Of a stretch of 64,000 bases of DNA, positions 8,453 to 17,621 are shown in pieces. Within the stretch, counting starts at the first letter, position 1; each line of letters starts with the position of its first letter. The stretch is from a bacterium (lineage in GTDB: Bacteria > Hydrothermota > Tepidihabitantia > Tepidihabitantales > Tepidihabitantaceae). The position numbers and the translations under genes are program-made. The stretch lies in contig DATJQV010000066.1 in assembly GCA_035505375.1 (NCBI GenBank), forward strand, positions 1-64,000. The letters run 5' to 3'. The notes under the pieces are model-generated. The model was not told the origin of the DNA. It made no database searches and saw only the letters and a program-made list of their open reading frames with translations.

Positions 8453-9454
8453 ATGGAGTCGGACAGGAGCAGGCGGTTTGCTGCGCTGATGCGCGGGGTG
8501 AAGCCTGACCGGCCCGTAGTCTTCCCTATGATCGTGGCGAACCACGCGGCCCGTCTGGAGGGCTTCTCCATTTCCGAGGCCGTGACGCAGCCTGATACGC
8601 TGGCGCGGGTGCTGTACTCCGCGTACCGGTTCTACGGGTACGACCTGATAATGGTCTTCTCCGACACGATGGTGGAGGCTGAGGCGATGGGTGCGCAGGT
8701 GCTGATTCCCGAGGACGACGACCCGTTTCTGCTCGAACCGCCGCGTGTTTCCAAGCTTGAGCCGGCTGACCCGAAGAAGGATGGCCGAATGCCCGTCGTG
8801 CTTGAGGCCACGCGCCGGCTGAAGGCGCTGCTCGAGGACGAGGCGCCAATCCTGACTTCGCTAAAAGGGCCGTTCTCGCTTGCATCTTTCCTGCGCGGAA
8901 TCGACAAGTTCCTCGAGGACCTGCTGACTGACCCCGGACGGGCACACGAGTATTTGAAGCTCGCGACCGAGAACCAACTTGCCTACACCGACGCGATTAT
9001 CGAAGCTGGCGGGATTCCGTTCATCGGCGACCCGGTCGCATCCGGCAGCCTGATCAGCCCGGAGATGTTCCACGAGTTCGCCCTGCCATATCTTGCGCGA
9101 CTGGTCCGTTCGGTCCGTGAGTCCGGCGTGAAGGCGGGTCTGCACATCTGCGGCGAGACGAAGAGCCTGCTCCGCGATATGGCCGCCACAGGTGCGGATT
9201 TCCTGAGTATCGACGAGATGGACCTGGCGTTGGCACGACCGGAGGTCGGCGACAAGACAATCCTGATGGGCAACGTCTCGACAAAGCTGATGCTCGAAGG
9301 GAATCCTGACCAGGTTACGACAGCGGCGCGGGAGTGTCTTGCGCGCGGGGGGCAGAATCTCATGCTTTCCACAAGTTGCGATGTGCCGCCCGAGACGCCG
9401 AAAGAGAATGTCAAGGCTCTGGTGGCGGCTGCCAGAGCGTGGGGGGCAGCCTGA
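8453..9454 (+). CDS. UroD-family corrinoid methyltransferase (first copy)
   Basis: A 333-aa protein of the uroporphyrinogen decarboxylase superfamily branch that includes MtaA, MtbA and CmuA. The zinc site is visible as His231-x-Cys233 (LHICGET) and Cys309 (STSCDVPPETP). These ligands bind zinc that activates a thiol or positions the substrate. It either moves a methyl group from a substrate to the corrinoid protein or from the corrinoid to a thiol such as a cofactor; the sequence does not decide which. Its TGA overlaps the ATG of the next gene (TGATG), implying translational coupling. A second copy lies at 13450-14502. Confidence 0.85.
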   Translation: MESDRSRRFAALMRGVKPDRPVVFPMIVANHAARLEGFSISEAVTQPDTLARVLYSAYRFYGYDLIMVFSDTMVEAEAMGAQVLIPEDDDPFLLEPPRVSKLEPADPKKDGRMPVVLEATRRLKALLEDEAPILTSLKGPFSLASFLRGIDKFLEDLLTDPGRAHEYLKLATENQLAYTDAIIEAGGIPFIGDPVASGSLISPEMFHEFALPYLARLVRSVRESGVKAGLHICGETKSLLRDMAATGADFLSIDEMDLALARPEVGDKTILMGNVSTKLMLEGNPDQVTTAARECLARGGQNLMLSTSCDVPPETPKENVKALVAAARAWGAA

Positions 9455-10851
9455 TGGTGACGGTATCACCACGCGGCGGACACAGCCTGCGACAGCTTCT
9501 CCACGACGCCGGGATAGGTCTGCGGTCGGATTGCGGCGGCGTCGGCACCTGCGGCAAGTGCCGGGTACGGGTGCTAGTCGCAGAAGGAGAGAAGAGCGTT
9601 CTCTCCTGTCAGTATGTCCCGACCGCCCCGATGGCGGTCGTGTCGGACGAGGTCGAACGAGTCCGACAAGTCGGACGGCGTGGCAAGGCGCGCACGAAGT
9701 CAGGGGCACTCCGTCTTGCTGCAGACATCGGAACGACCTCGATTTCGCTGGCCGCCGTTGATGAGAAGAAGCGCCGAGTCGTCGTAAGGCGGGAGGTGCT
9801 TAATCCGCAAATGATCTTCGGTGCCGATGTGATGAGCCGCATCGCCGCGGGCAAGAAGCTCCGTCGCGCCGGTCTGGAGCCGGTGCTGCTGCGGTTCATG
9901 GACGACGTTGGTATCGCGCGCAAACACCCGGTTGTGGCCGTGGGTAACACGGTGATGGCCCACTTCCTCATGGGCCGGAGCCCGGCATCGCTCGGCGAGT
10001 TTCCCTACAAGTCGCGGCTACCGCTGCGCAAGAGCCTGACTTACGAGCGCGGAGGCATCTGGTTTCAGATGCTGCCTTTGCTCGGATCTTTCGTCGGCAG
10101 CGACTGCACCGCGGCGATTCTTGCGTCCGGTATGTATCGAACAAGTAGGCTGTCGCTGCTGGTGGACGCGGGTACCAACGGCGAAGTGGCACTTGGTAAC
10201 CGTGAGCGGATGCTTGTGACGTCGACCGCCGCAGGCCCTGCGTTCGAGGGCGCGACTCTTGAGTTCGGCAGCCTGGCGCAGACCGGCGCCGTCAAGTCCG
10301 TGCGCCACGAGCGGGACCGGTTTGTGTCGGAGGTTGTTGGCGGTGGCGAGGCGCGTAGCATCTGCGGTTCGGGTGTGCTCGACGCCGTTGCCGAGGCGGT
10401 GCGTGTCGGCAGAGTCGATGCCTCCGGCAGAACATGCGGCGGAGCGCGCCTTGAACTCAGCGACGGGCCGAAACCGGTTTTCCTCTCGCAGGCAGACATC
10501 CGTGAGGTGCAACTGGCGAAGGGCGCAATTGCCGCGGCCATACGCGTGCTGCTGGCCGAGTGGAACGCGCCGGCGTCTAAAGTCGAGCGTGTGTGCGTGA
10601 CGGGCAAATTTGGGGCCGCGATGAACCCCGCTGCGGCGGTGAGAATCGGATTGCTGCCGCGGATACCGCTCGAGCGCATCCGCCGGCACAGCAACCTGGC
10701 TCTGCTCGGCGCGGTCAAGGCGGCTCTGGACACCAGGCTGTTCTTGGAAGCGGAGCGGCTCGCTGCAAAGTGCCGCGAGGTGGTGTTGAGCAGCCACCCG
10801 CAGTTCGAGCAAACCTTCATCGACTCGATGGGACTCGAACCATGGAACTGA
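9454..10851 (+). CDS. RACo-like ASKHA/[2Fe-2S] reductive activator of corrinoid proteins
   Basis: A 465-aa protein; start chosen at the ATG overlapping the preceding TGA. The N-terminus is a plant-type [2Fe-2S] ferredoxin domain with Cys27, Cys33, Cys36 and Cys52 (DCGGVGTCGKC ... LSC). The rest is an ASKHA ATPase fold (LAADIGTTSISLA near 90, VDAGTNGEVAL, CVTGKFGAAMNP). RACo proteins use ATP to return inactive Co(II) corrinoid to Co(I). At 465 aa it is shorter than classical RACo (about 600 aa), mainly for lack of a long linker. It directly follows a methyltransferase, the expected context. The stop overlaps the next gene by 10 bases. Confidence 0.85.
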   Translation: MVTVSPRGGHSLRQLLHDAGIGLRSDCGGVGTCGKCRVRVLVAEGEKSVLSCQYVPTAPMAVVSDEVERVRQVGRRGKARTKSGALRLAADIGTTSISLAAVDEKKRRVVVRREVLNPQMIFGADVMSRIAAGKKLRRAGLEPVLLRFMDDVGIARKHPVVAVGNTVMAHFLMGRSPASLGEFPYKSRLPLRKSLTYERGGIWFQMLPLLGSFVGSDCTAAILASGMYRTSRLSLLVDAGTNGEVALGNRERMLVTSTAAGPAFEGATLEFGSLAQTGAVKSVRHERDRFVSEVVGGGEARSICGSGVLDAVAEAVRVGRVDASGRTCGGARLELSDGPKPVFLSQADIREVQLAKGAIAAAIRVLLAEWNAPASKVERVCVTGKFGAAMNPAAAVRIGLLPRIPLERIRRHSNLALLGAVKAALDTRLFLEAERLAAKCREVVLSSHPQFEQTFIDSMGLEPWN

Positions 10852-12005
10852 TACCGCGGGTGACGTTCGAGCAGATACGGTGGGAGCGGCTGGAGGAAAT
10901 AGCCGCCGAACGTCGGAAGGGCGCTAAGGTCATCGGCTACTTCTGCATCTATGCTCCCGTCGAAATCGTCGAGGCAGCGGGCGCGATCCCGGTCCGACTG
11001 ATGCGGGGCGGGCAAGCGGCCGAGGAGGCGGGCGAGAGATACCTGCGTGCCGACGCCTGCTCGTTCTGCAGCGCGTGCATGGGCAACTTTGATCTTGACC
11101 CAGCCTACAAGCAGGTCGACGCCGTGCTGGCGGTGAACACCTGTGATATGATGCGGCGTCTGCCCGAGTCTATCGAGAACCACTTCGGCATTCCCGTGTT
11201 CCAGCTCTACATGCCGCGGACGTCCGAGCCTTTGCCGCACCGCGTGGCCGAGTTCCGACGGCAATTGGATATACTCGCTGCGGATCTGGCCGGGCTGACC
11301 GGGCGGTCCGTTTCAGACGAGCGGCTGGAGTCAGAAATAGCCGCGTTCAACCATCTGCGGGCAATGCTGCGCCAGGCGAACGACACCCGGCGGGCTAACT
11401 CGCCTCTGCTTTCCGGCAGCACGACGCTTGACCTGACAGCCACAGCATGGTTGCTGGGGCCGGTGAAGGCCATCTCGCTCATCGACGAAGTGCTGCGCAT
11501 GGTCGCGGCACGGCCTCGTCCGGAGACGCAGCGGCCACGGCTGATGCTCGGCGGCAGCATGCTGACCGAAGACGACCGCTGGCTGCTCGACCTTGTCGAA
11601 GAGAAAGCCGACATTGTGACCGACATCCTCTGCACTGGTACGCGGTGGTTCGCTGAGGACGTGCCTGGTGGAGGGGAAAGTGGAAATGGCGAAGTAGGGG
11701 GGCAAGAGCGCGTCCGGTCGGATGGCAACCCACTGGACCGGCTGGCGCGGTTCTATTTCAGTCGGCCGTGCATGCACCGCCGTCCGAACACCGACCTGCA
11801 CACGTATGCGGAGGAACTAGTCCGCGAGTTCCGGGTGCAGGGACTTGTGTACAAGACGCTGCTCTATTGCGACCCGTGGAACTTCGAGGCCCGACGCCTG
11901 CAGGAAGCGCTGGGAATTCCCATACTGCATCTTGACACCGACTATTCAACCGAAAACCGGGAACAGATGCGCACTCGAGTCGAGGCGTTCTTGGAAACAC
12001 TGTGA
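10842..12005 (+). CDS. 2-hydroxyacyl-CoA dehydratase / double-cubane protein, subunit 1
   Basis: A 387-aa member of the HgdB/BcrC/FldC superfamily. Candidate cluster ligands are the cysteines in DACSFCSACMG (near 65-75), VNTCDMM, ILCTGTRW and SRPCMH. The C-terminus (LLYCDPWNFEARRL...IPILHLDTDYS...TRVEAFLE) is the family signature. Relatives hold [4Fe-4S] or double-cubane clusters and perform ATP-driven low-potential reductions: dehydration of hydroxyacyl-CoA, benzoyl-CoA reduction, or small-molecule reduction in double-cubane proteins. The start is the ATG at 10842, inside the previous gene. Its placement beside corrinoid genes, not CoA-ligase genes, suggests an electron-transfer partner or a linked reduction step. 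Confidence 0.8.
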   Translation: MELIPRVTFEQIRWERLEEIAAERRKGAKVIGYFCIYAPVEIVEAAGAIPVRLMRGGQAAEEAGERYLRADACSFCSACMGNFDLDPAYKQVDAVLAVNTCDMMRRLPESIENHFGIPVFQLYMPRTSEPLPHRVAEFRRQLDILAADLAGLTGRSVSDERLESEIAAFNHLRAMLRQANDTRRANSPLLSGSTTLDLTATAWLLGPVKAISLIDEVLRMVAARPRPETQRPRLMLGGSMLTEDDRWLLDLVEEKADIVTDILCTGTRWFAEDVPGGGESGNGEVGGQERVRSDGNPLDRLARFYFSRPCMHRRPNTDLHTYAEELVREFRVQGLVYKTLLYCDPWNFEARRLQEALGIPILHLDTDYSTENREQMRTRVEAFLETL

Positions 12006-13453
12006 AAGCGGAAAGGGATCGAGAGATCAAGGGATCAAGGGATCAAGTGCCAGGTTGGGCGGACCCGAAGTCGGCGCGCGTGACCTTCGATCAGTGGCTT
12101 GACCTGTTTGACCGTGTGCCGGATGAGTTGATTGAGCGGTACCACTACTACGGCAATGGTGAGGCGTGGTCGAAGTACTTGTTCCCACCCCAGACGTTCT
12201 CGATCTACGGTGCGCGTCACCTGCGGCGACTCAAGTTCGATAATTCCCTGGCGGCCCTGCGGATGTGGGGATTTGTGCAAAATGAGACCGAGCGGCTGTT
12301 CCGAGCAAGGCAGACAGGACGTCGCGTCATCGCAACGATGGGCGACCTTGGCGCGGTCCCGGTCATCGTGAACTCGTTCCCGGGTTGCGTCGCCTTCTAC
12401 CCCGACTGCATATGGTGGACGCCGTTCGTGATGGAGAGCCGGGTGCTGTTCGATGCCGCCGCCGAGCTGGGCATCGGTGATGCCACGTGCTTCTCGCGCG
12501 CGGCTCTGGGCGCATTTTCCAAGCACTCCTACTTCCCTGACCCGGACCTGGTTATTGCCTCGACCGGCGCGTCATGCGACGACTACTCCGGGGTCGAGCA
12601 ACTGGTGGAGTCTTTCGCACCCGACATGCTCTGGGTCGAGGAGCCGCTTCGCGGAGAATGTCGAATGTCGAATGACGAATGTCGAATGGGCGGAGCCAGC
12701 GAGAGGCAAGCGCTCATCGAATTCCTGAAGCGGGAGTACGAGCGGGTCGTCGAGCGGATGGAGAAGCTTACCGGTCACGCTATCACCGAGGTCGAGCTAC
12801 GCGAGGGCGTGCGTCGGGCGAATCGAGTGCGAAATCTGGTGGCGCGGCTGCGCGATCTGGCGTTCCGCCACGCGGCGTTGGCTGCTCTTGAGATGATGGT
12901 TGTTGAGTTCGGAAACCTGCACTACTACTCGGACATGGGCGAATGGACCGCGGTGCTGGAGCACCTCCTAGGCACGGCCGGAGGCCGCGCGAGGGAGGGA
13001 GAGCGGGTGCTTCCCGAAGACGCGTTGCGAGTCGTCTGGGTGACACCACCGGCTGACCCGTTGCTTCTCACGTATGTGGAGGACGCGGGCGCGAGGGTGA
13101 TGGGCACGGAGTACGTCATCAACCAGGCGCTGGAGATCATGGACGAGTCGAAGCCACCGTTGGAGGCGATTGCCGAATCATTCATGGCCGCCTCGCTGAT
13201 CGGCACTTCAGGGCAACGGGCCAAGTCGGTGATAAGGCAGGCGCGGGAGCGACAAGCCGAAGGTGTTATTATCTCGGGAATACTCGGCGGCTCGCACTGT
13301 GCAATGGAGACGCGGCTGATATCCGACATCGTGAAGCAGGAACTCGACCTGCCGGCATTGGAGTTCGATGTCGCGCCGGCTTCGAACGAAATCGGACGGC
13401 AGTTGCAGACCAGGATTGATGCTTTCCTTGAGGTGCTGAGGAGCCGCCGGTGA
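12002..13453 (+). CDS. 2-hydroxyacyl-CoA dehydratase-type subunit 2
   Basis: A 483-aa protein starting at a GTG that overlaps the previous TGA (GTGA). It belongs to the same superfamily: FPGCVAFYPDC near 125-135, ATCFSRAALG, GGSHCAMETR near 440, and the ending PALEFDVAP...QTRIDAFLEVL. It would pair with the preceding protein as the second cluster-bearing subunit. Two repeat runs are in frame: octamers near the N-terminus (12013-12044, before the conserved start) and heptamers at 12654-12688, encoding RMSNDECRMGG between two folded parts. The true start might lie downstream of the first repeat, but GTGA coupling supports 12002. Confidence 0.78.
   Translation: MKAERDREIKGSRDQVPGWADPKSARVTFDQWLDLFDRVPDELIERYHYYGNGEAWSKYLFPPQTFSIYGARHLRRLKFDNSLAALRMWGFVQNETERLFRARQTGRRVIATMGDLGAVPVIVNSFPGCVAFYPDCIWWTPFVMESRVLFDAAAELGIGDATCFSRAALGAFSKHSYFPDPDLVIASTGASCDDYSGVEQLVESFAPDMLWVEEPLRGECRMSNDECRMGGASERQALIEFLKREYERVVERMEKLTGHAITEVELREGVRRANRVRNLVARLRDLAFRHAALAALEMMVVEFGNLHYYSDMGEWTAVLEHLLGTAGGRAREGERVLPEDALRVVWVTPPADPLLLTYVEDAGARVMGTEYVINQALEIMDESKPPLEAIAESFMAASLIGTSGQRAKSVIRQARERQAEGVIISGILGGSHCAMETRLISDIVKQELDLPALEFDVAPASNEIGRQLQTRIDAFLEVLRSRR
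12013..12044. repeat. Octanucleotide repeat in dehydratase subunit N-terminus
   Basis: Four eight-base units (AAGGGATC, GAGAGATC, AAGGGATC, AAGGGATC) in frame, encoding a charged, probably disordered N-terminal tail. Confidence 0.8.
12654..12688. repeat. Heptanucleotide repeat inside dehydratase subunit
   Basis: Five units (GAGAATG, TCGAATG, TCGAATG, ACGAATG, TCGAATG) in frame within the gene at 12002-13453, forming an extra loop. Confidence 0.85.
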
Positions 13454-14502
13454 AAGACCTGCTGACCCCGCGTGAGCGCTTTGGCCTCCTGGTTATCGAC
13501 GAGCCGCAGGACCGCGTGCCGGTATTCCCACTGGTCACGGCCCACGCGGCTCGCCTTGCCGGCATCCCGGTGCGCGAGTACTACACCGCTGGCGCGGCGA
13601 TGGCGCGATGTCAGCTCGTCGCTCAGGAGACCTATGGCATCGACTTCATCTCCTTTTTCTCCGAGGTCGGGTTGGTAGCCGAGGCCTTGGGGTCGCAGTT
13701 CGACTATCCCGAGGACGACCTGCCGTTGCTGACGCGGCCGAAGTGGACCGATCTGACGAGATTGGACGACCGTGTTGTCGGCCCGTTGACCGATGGCCGG
13801 CTGCGCGTCTACATTGACGCCGTCACCTATGCTTACGAAGCAAGAGGGGACACGGTGCCGATTCTTGCCTATGTTCCGGCACCGTTCACGACCGCGCAGC
13901 AGCTCGTAGACCAGGAGGCGTTTCTCCTCGGTCTGCTGACCGAACCCGAGCGGGTGAAGGAACTGCTTGCCTACGCGACGCGCTCGATAGTTCGTTTCTG
14001 TCGCGCTATCATCGGCGCGGGCGGGCTGCCGATTCTTGTCGACCCGTTGGCGTCGGGTAGCGTCATCTCGGCTGAGCACTACCGCGAGTTTGCTCTTCCT
14101 TCCGAAGCAGAGGTGATTCGCTACCTTCACCGATATGACCTCGATGTCGTGCTTCACATCTGCGGTGACACCCGAACGACCATCGCCATGATGCCTGAGA
14201 CCGGAGCTGACCTGCTGAGCATCGATCGTGTCGACGTGGCGGGCGCGATAGCCGGCGCGGGGCAAGCGTGCCGTATCATCGGCAACTACGACACGTCCGC
14301 GATCCTGCTGTCAGACCCGAAGACCATTGAACGCGAAGTGGCCGAGATGACAACGGCAGGGAAGAATTGTCCGAAGGGCTTCGTCGCCGCCACCGGCTGT
14401 GAGGTGCCGGTTGATACACCTCCCGAGAACGTGCGCGCCTTCGTGCGTTCGGCAAGGCAGGTTGGCTTCAACCCCGATTACGGTCGGAGGAGGAGAGCGT
14501 GA
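13450..14502 (+). CDS. UroD-family corrinoid methyltransferase (second copy)
   Basis: A 350-aa protein starting at GTG overlapping the previous TGA. It is a paralogue of the gene at 8453-9454: same opening (FPLVTAHAARLAGIPVREY against FPMIVANHAARLEGFSISE) and same zinc ligands, His236-x-Cys238 (LHICGDT) and Cys317 (ATGCEVPVDTPPENV). Two UroD-type enzymes in one operon suggest they serve the two half-reactions (substrate to corrinoid, corrinoid to acceptor) or two substrates. Which is which cannot be read from sequence. Confidence 0.83.
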   Translation: MKDLLTPRERFGLLVIDEPQDRVPVFPLVTAHAARLAGIPVREYYTAGAAMARCQLVAQETYGIDFISFFSEVGLVAEALGSQFDYPEDDLPLLTRPKWTDLTRLDDRVVGPLTDGRLRVYIDAVTYAYEARGDTVPILAYVPAPFTTAQQLVDQEAFLLGLLTEPERVKELLAYATRSIVRFCRAIIGAGGLPILVDPLASGSVISAEHYREFALPSEAEVIRYLHRYDLDVVLHICGDTRTTIAMMPETGADLLSIDRVDVAGAIAGAGQACRIIGNYDTSAILLSDPKTIEREVAEMTTAGKNCPKGFVAATGCEVPVDTPPENVRAFVRSARQVGFNPDYGRRRRA

Positions 14503-15275
14503 TTACTGCCGGGATTGACGTTGGTTCGGTGAATACAAAGCTAGTGGTGTTCGACCGCGCGAGCCAACAGGTATTCTGCGAGAGAGTCGTCCCGACCGGG
14601 CCGCGACCCCGGGAAACCGCGCACCAGGTCATGGCCGAATGCCGTAGTGAACACAAGGACCTCAGTGGTCACGTGCGCGGTGTGGTGGCGACCGGCTATG
14701 CCCGTCATGTTGTGGACAAGGTTGAAGGGACCATCACCGAGATCAAGGCCGCTTCCCTCGGTATCCGCTACTGGCACCCGACGTGCCGGACAGTAATCGA
14801 CATCGGGGGACAGGACTCCAAGGTGCTCAGCCTCGACGAATCGGGCAAGGTGCGTGACTTCGCAATGAACGACCGCTGCGCAGCCGGGACCGGCCACTTC
14901 CTGTCAGTGCTGGCGAAGACGCTGTCGGTGCCGCTCGAAGACTTCGGCCAGTTGAGCCTTGAGTCCCAAAGGCCGGTGCCGGTTTCGAGCCTTTGCGTAG
15001 TGATGGCTGAGTCAGAGATACTCTCACTGCTCGCGGCCGACACGCCGGTCGCTGATATCATCGCCGGTCTGCACGAGGCGCTTGCCAGACGCGTCGCCAA
15101 CATGGCGGCGCGGCTGCGGGTCGAGCCCGATGTCGTCTTTACCGGTGGTGTGGCGCAGAACCCCGGGATGAGGGCAGCGTTGGAGAAGGCGCTGGGAACT
15201 CCAGTCACGGTTGCCCGGAAGCCATTGCTGGCCGCGGCGCTCGGCGCGGCTCTGTCCGCTGGGGCCAGCGACTAG
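14499..15275 (+). CDS. ATPase activator of 2-hydroxyacyl-CoA dehydratase family (HgdC/BcrA-D type)
   Basis: A 258-aa ASKHA ATPase: phosphate-1 loop GIDVGSVNTK at 5-14, connect and phosphate-2 region DIGGQDSK near 101-108, adenosine motif FTGGVAQNPG near 215. Cys127 (NDRCAAGTG) and Cys166 (VSSLCVVMAESE) are the ligands that bridge one [4Fe-4S] cluster across the homodimer. It hydrolyses ATP to drive low-potential electrons into the two dehydratase-type subunits encoded upstream. GTG start overlaps the preceding TGA. It closes the operon; its last 71 bases overlap the 3' end of ispG on the other strand. Confidence 0.92.
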   Translation: MITAGIDVGSVNTKLVVFDRASQQVFCERVVPTGPRPRETAHQVMAECRSEHKDLSGHVRGVVATGYARHVVDKVEGTITEIKAASLGIRYWHPTCRTVIDIGGQDSKVLSLDESGKVRDFAMNDRCAAGTGHFLSVLAKTLSVPLEDFGQLSLESQRPVPVSSLCVVMAESEILSLLAADTPVADIIAGLHEALARRVANMAARLRVEPDVVFTGGVAQNPGMRAALEKALGTPVTVARKPLLAAALGAALSAGASD

Positions 15276-16344
15276 ACTTCTCGACCTCGCGAAGCAGTGC
15301 CTCGACGAGTTCGTCTTCGGCGCAGGTCCTGACTACCCGGCCGTGAGCGAAGACAATGCCGCGGCCTTTGCCGCCGGCAATCCCGAAGTCGGCCTCACGC
15401 GCCTCACCGGGCCCATTCACGACGCAACCCATTACCGCTACCTTGATCGGCTCCGCGTGCGCGCTCAGCGCCTGCTTCGTTTTGCGAGTCAGGCCAATGA
15501 CGTCGATGCCGGTACGACCACAGGTGGGGCAGGAATAGACCAGCGGCCCGCGGCGGCGCAGCCCCAGCGCGCCCAGTAGTTCGTACCCGGCTGTGACTTC
15601 CTGCACCGGATCACCGGTCAGCGAGATGCGGATTGTGTCGCCGATACCCTCCAGAAGCAGGACCGACAGCGCGGCGGTGGAGCGAATTGCGCCCTCGAAG
15701 GGTGGTCCGGCTTCGGTCAGCCCAACGTGAAGCGGGTACGGCCAGTGCCGTGACAGCTGGCGATACACGGCGATAGTCTCAGGTACATCAGTGGACTTGG
15801 CCGACAGCACAATCCTCTTGAACCCAAGCTTCTCGAACGGCTCCAGGCAGACCGTCATGCTTTCGGCCATTGCCGCGACCGTGGGGTGCCGGTGTTTTCG
15901 CAAGACTGATTTCTCGACGGAACCGGCATTGACCCCGACTCGGATTGCCGCTCCCGAGTCCTTTGCCGCGTTGACGATCTCGCGCACCTTCCACTCCGCG
16001 CCGATGTTACCGGGGTTGATTCGCACTTTGTCGAACCCGGCCTTGATCGCGGCCAGGGCCAGGCGATAGTCGAAGTGGACGTCGGCAACCAGCGGCAAAG
16101 CGACACGCTTGCGGATTTCGGGCAGTGCTGCGGCAGCGTTCATGTCGGGCACGGCCATGCGCACCATTTCGCAGCCCGCACGTTCCAGCCGACGGATCTG
16201 GCGTACGGTTCCCCTCACGTCGTCGGTGCGCGTCTTGGTCATGGATTGGATAGAGACCGGCGACCGGCCACCGATTGCCAGTGAGCCGACGCCGAAGGCC
16301 AGCGTCTTGTGTCGTGGCTTCTGGCTAGTAGCTGACGCGCTCAA
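15205..16344 (-). CDS. ispG: IspG, 4-hydroxy-3-methylbut-2-enyl diphosphate synthase
   Basis: A 379-aa [4Fe-4S] enzyme of the MEP isoprenoid pathway. It converts MEcPP to HMBPP using reduced ferredoxin or flavodoxin. Seen: N-terminal TIM-barrel blocks (PVSIQSMTKT, RMAVPDMNAA, PLVADVHFDY, VRINPGNIG) and the cluster-binding C-terminus (SCPTCGRT, MGCVVNGPGEA). Length matches the two-domain bacterial type. It overlaps the end of murA by 20 bases and is probably co-transcribed with it. The last 71 bases are antisense to the dehydratase-activator gene; the tail after VEKSS is rich in Pro/Arg and not conserved. Confidence 0.95.
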   Translation of the reverse strand: MSASATSQKPRHKTLAFGVGSLAIGGRSPVSIQSMTKTRTDDVRGTVRQIRRLERAGCEMVRMAVPDMNAAAALPEIRKRVALPLVADVHFDYRLALAAIKAGFDKVRINPGNIGAEWKVREIVNAAKDSGAAIRVGVNAGSVEKSVLRKHRHPTVAAMAESMTVCLEPFEKLGFKRIVLSAKSTDVPETIAVYRQLSRHWPYPLHVGLTEAGPPFEGAIRSTAALSVLLLEGIGDTIRISLTGDPVQEVTAGYELLGALGLRRRGPLVYSCPTCGRTGIDVIGLTRKTKQALSAHAEPIKVAVMGCVVNGPGEAREADFGIAGGKGRGIVFAHGRVVRTCAEDELVEALLREVEKSSRWPQRTEPRRAPRPAMASGQP

Positions 16345-17584
16345 TCTTCGCCCCGACGGCTCCTAGCTTCGATTCAAGCGACTCGTATCCCCGGTCGAGG
16401 TGGTAAATACGTTGGACTTCGGTCTCGCCTTTCGCGGCGAGCCCAGCCAGGACCAGTGCGGCCGACGCGCGGAGGTCGGACGCCATGACCTGTGCCCCAG
16501 ACAGGTTCTCGACGCCCTGAACGACCGCGGTCCGGCCATTAATGTCGATCCTGGCGCCCATGCGGTTAAGCTCCAGCGCGTGCAGGAACCGGGCTTCGAA
16601 GACATTCTCGGTCACTACACTCGTGCCCTGGCCGCATGCCAGGAGCGCCGTGAACTGAGCCTGCAGATCGGTCGCGAATCCGGGGTATGGCGCGGTTGTG
16701 ATCGTGACCGATGCGGGACGTCGCTCCGCGCTGACAATGAGCTTGCGTTTTCCCGTCTCCACGGTTGCGCCAGTCTTGCGCAGGCAGTCGATGGCCGATG
16801 TCAGGTGGGCTGGTTCGCAATCGGTGATCTCCAGGTCGCCGTGCGTTATGGCGGCTGCGACCGCAAGCGTGCCGGCCTCAACCCGGTCCGGAATCGGCCG
16901 GTACTCGGTGCCGCGCAGGCGCTTCACACCCCTGATTCTGATGACCGGCGTACCGCCGCCTTCGATCCTGGCGCCCATGCCGGTCAGGAAATCAGCGAGG
17001 TCCGTGACTTCCGGCTCGCAGGCGGCGCCCTGGATGACCGTGTCGCCTTCGGCAAGCACTGCAGCCATCATCGTGTTGGCGGTCGCGCCCACGCTGGGCC
17101 CGGATGCGCCTTCGAGCAGCATGCTGCCGCCGCGCAGACGGCCGGTGGCGTGGATGTAACCGTGTTCGATGTTCACTTCCGCCCCGAGCGCGGCGATGCC
17201 CTTCAAATGCAGGTCAACCGGGCGCGGACCAATAGCGCAGCCGCCCGGCAACGAGACCCGCGCGTCGCCGAAGCGTCCCAGCAAGGGTCCGAGCACGTAG
17301 TAGCTGGCGCGCATCTTGCGCACGATATCGTAGCTGGCGATGCGTTCGACTTTGCCTGCCGCTGTGATTCGGACGGTGTGCTTTCGCTGTTCGACCTGGA
17401 TGCCGAGCGAGCGGAGGAGCTTGGTCATGGTTTTGACGTCCTCCAGGAGCGGCACGTCACGGATCGTGCACGTTTCCTCGGTCAGCAGGCACGCGGCAAG
17501 AATGGGAAGGACCGCGTTCTTGGCGGCAGCGACGGCGACCGAACCTTCGAGGCGGGTCGGACCACGGATGATAAACTTGTCCAT
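16325..17584 (-). CDS. murA: MurA, UDP-N-acetylglucosamine 1-carboxyvinyltransferase
   Basis: A 419-aa enzyme of the first committed peptidoglycan step (enolpyruvyl transfer from PEP to UDP-GlcNAc). Lys22 (AAKNAVLP) and the loop Cys116 (PGGCAIGPRP), the target of fosfomycin in sensitive enzymes, are present, with the usual inside-out alpha/beta repeats. I choose the ATG at 17584 (MDKFIIRG): homologues begin there, and an upstream ATG at 17593 directly abuts the probable -10 box. The leader would be only a few bases. Confidence 0.95.
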   Translation of the reverse strand: MDKFIIRGPTRLEGSVAVAAAKNAVLPILAACLLTEETCTIRDVPLLEDVKTMTKLLRSLGIQVEQRKHTVRITAAGKVERIASYDIVRKMRASYYVLGPLLGRFGDARVSLPGGCAIGPRPVDLHLKGIAALGAEVNIEHGYIHATGRLRGGSMLLEGASGPSVGATANTMMAAVLAEGDTVIQGAACEPEVTDLADFLTGMGARIEGGGTPVIRIRGVKRLRGTEYRPIPDRVEAGTLAVAAAITHGDLEITDCEPAHLTSAIDCLRKTGATVETGKRKLIVSAERRPASVTITTAPYPGFATDLQAQFTALLACGQGTSVVTENVFEARFLHALELNRMGARIDINGRTAVVQGVENLSGAQVMASDLRASAALVLAGLAAKGETEVQRIYHLDRGYESLESKLGAVGAKIERVSY

Positions 17585-17593
17585 CGAACACAT

Positions 17594-17621
17594 ATTCTTG
17601 GGTCCCGAGATGGAAAGTCAA
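17594..17621 (-). promoter_or_regulatory. Promoter of murA-ispG, near-leaderless
   Basis: On the minus strand, TTGACT (17616-17621), a 16-base spacer and AAGAAT (17594-17599), then 9 bases to the murA ATG. The predicted mRNA would have a leader of about 2-3 bases. Confidence 0.5.

Noticed and set aside
12925-14265. Minus-strand open frame across dehydratase and methyltransferase genes
   Set aside because: Crosses two well-supported genes and has no recognisable sequence.
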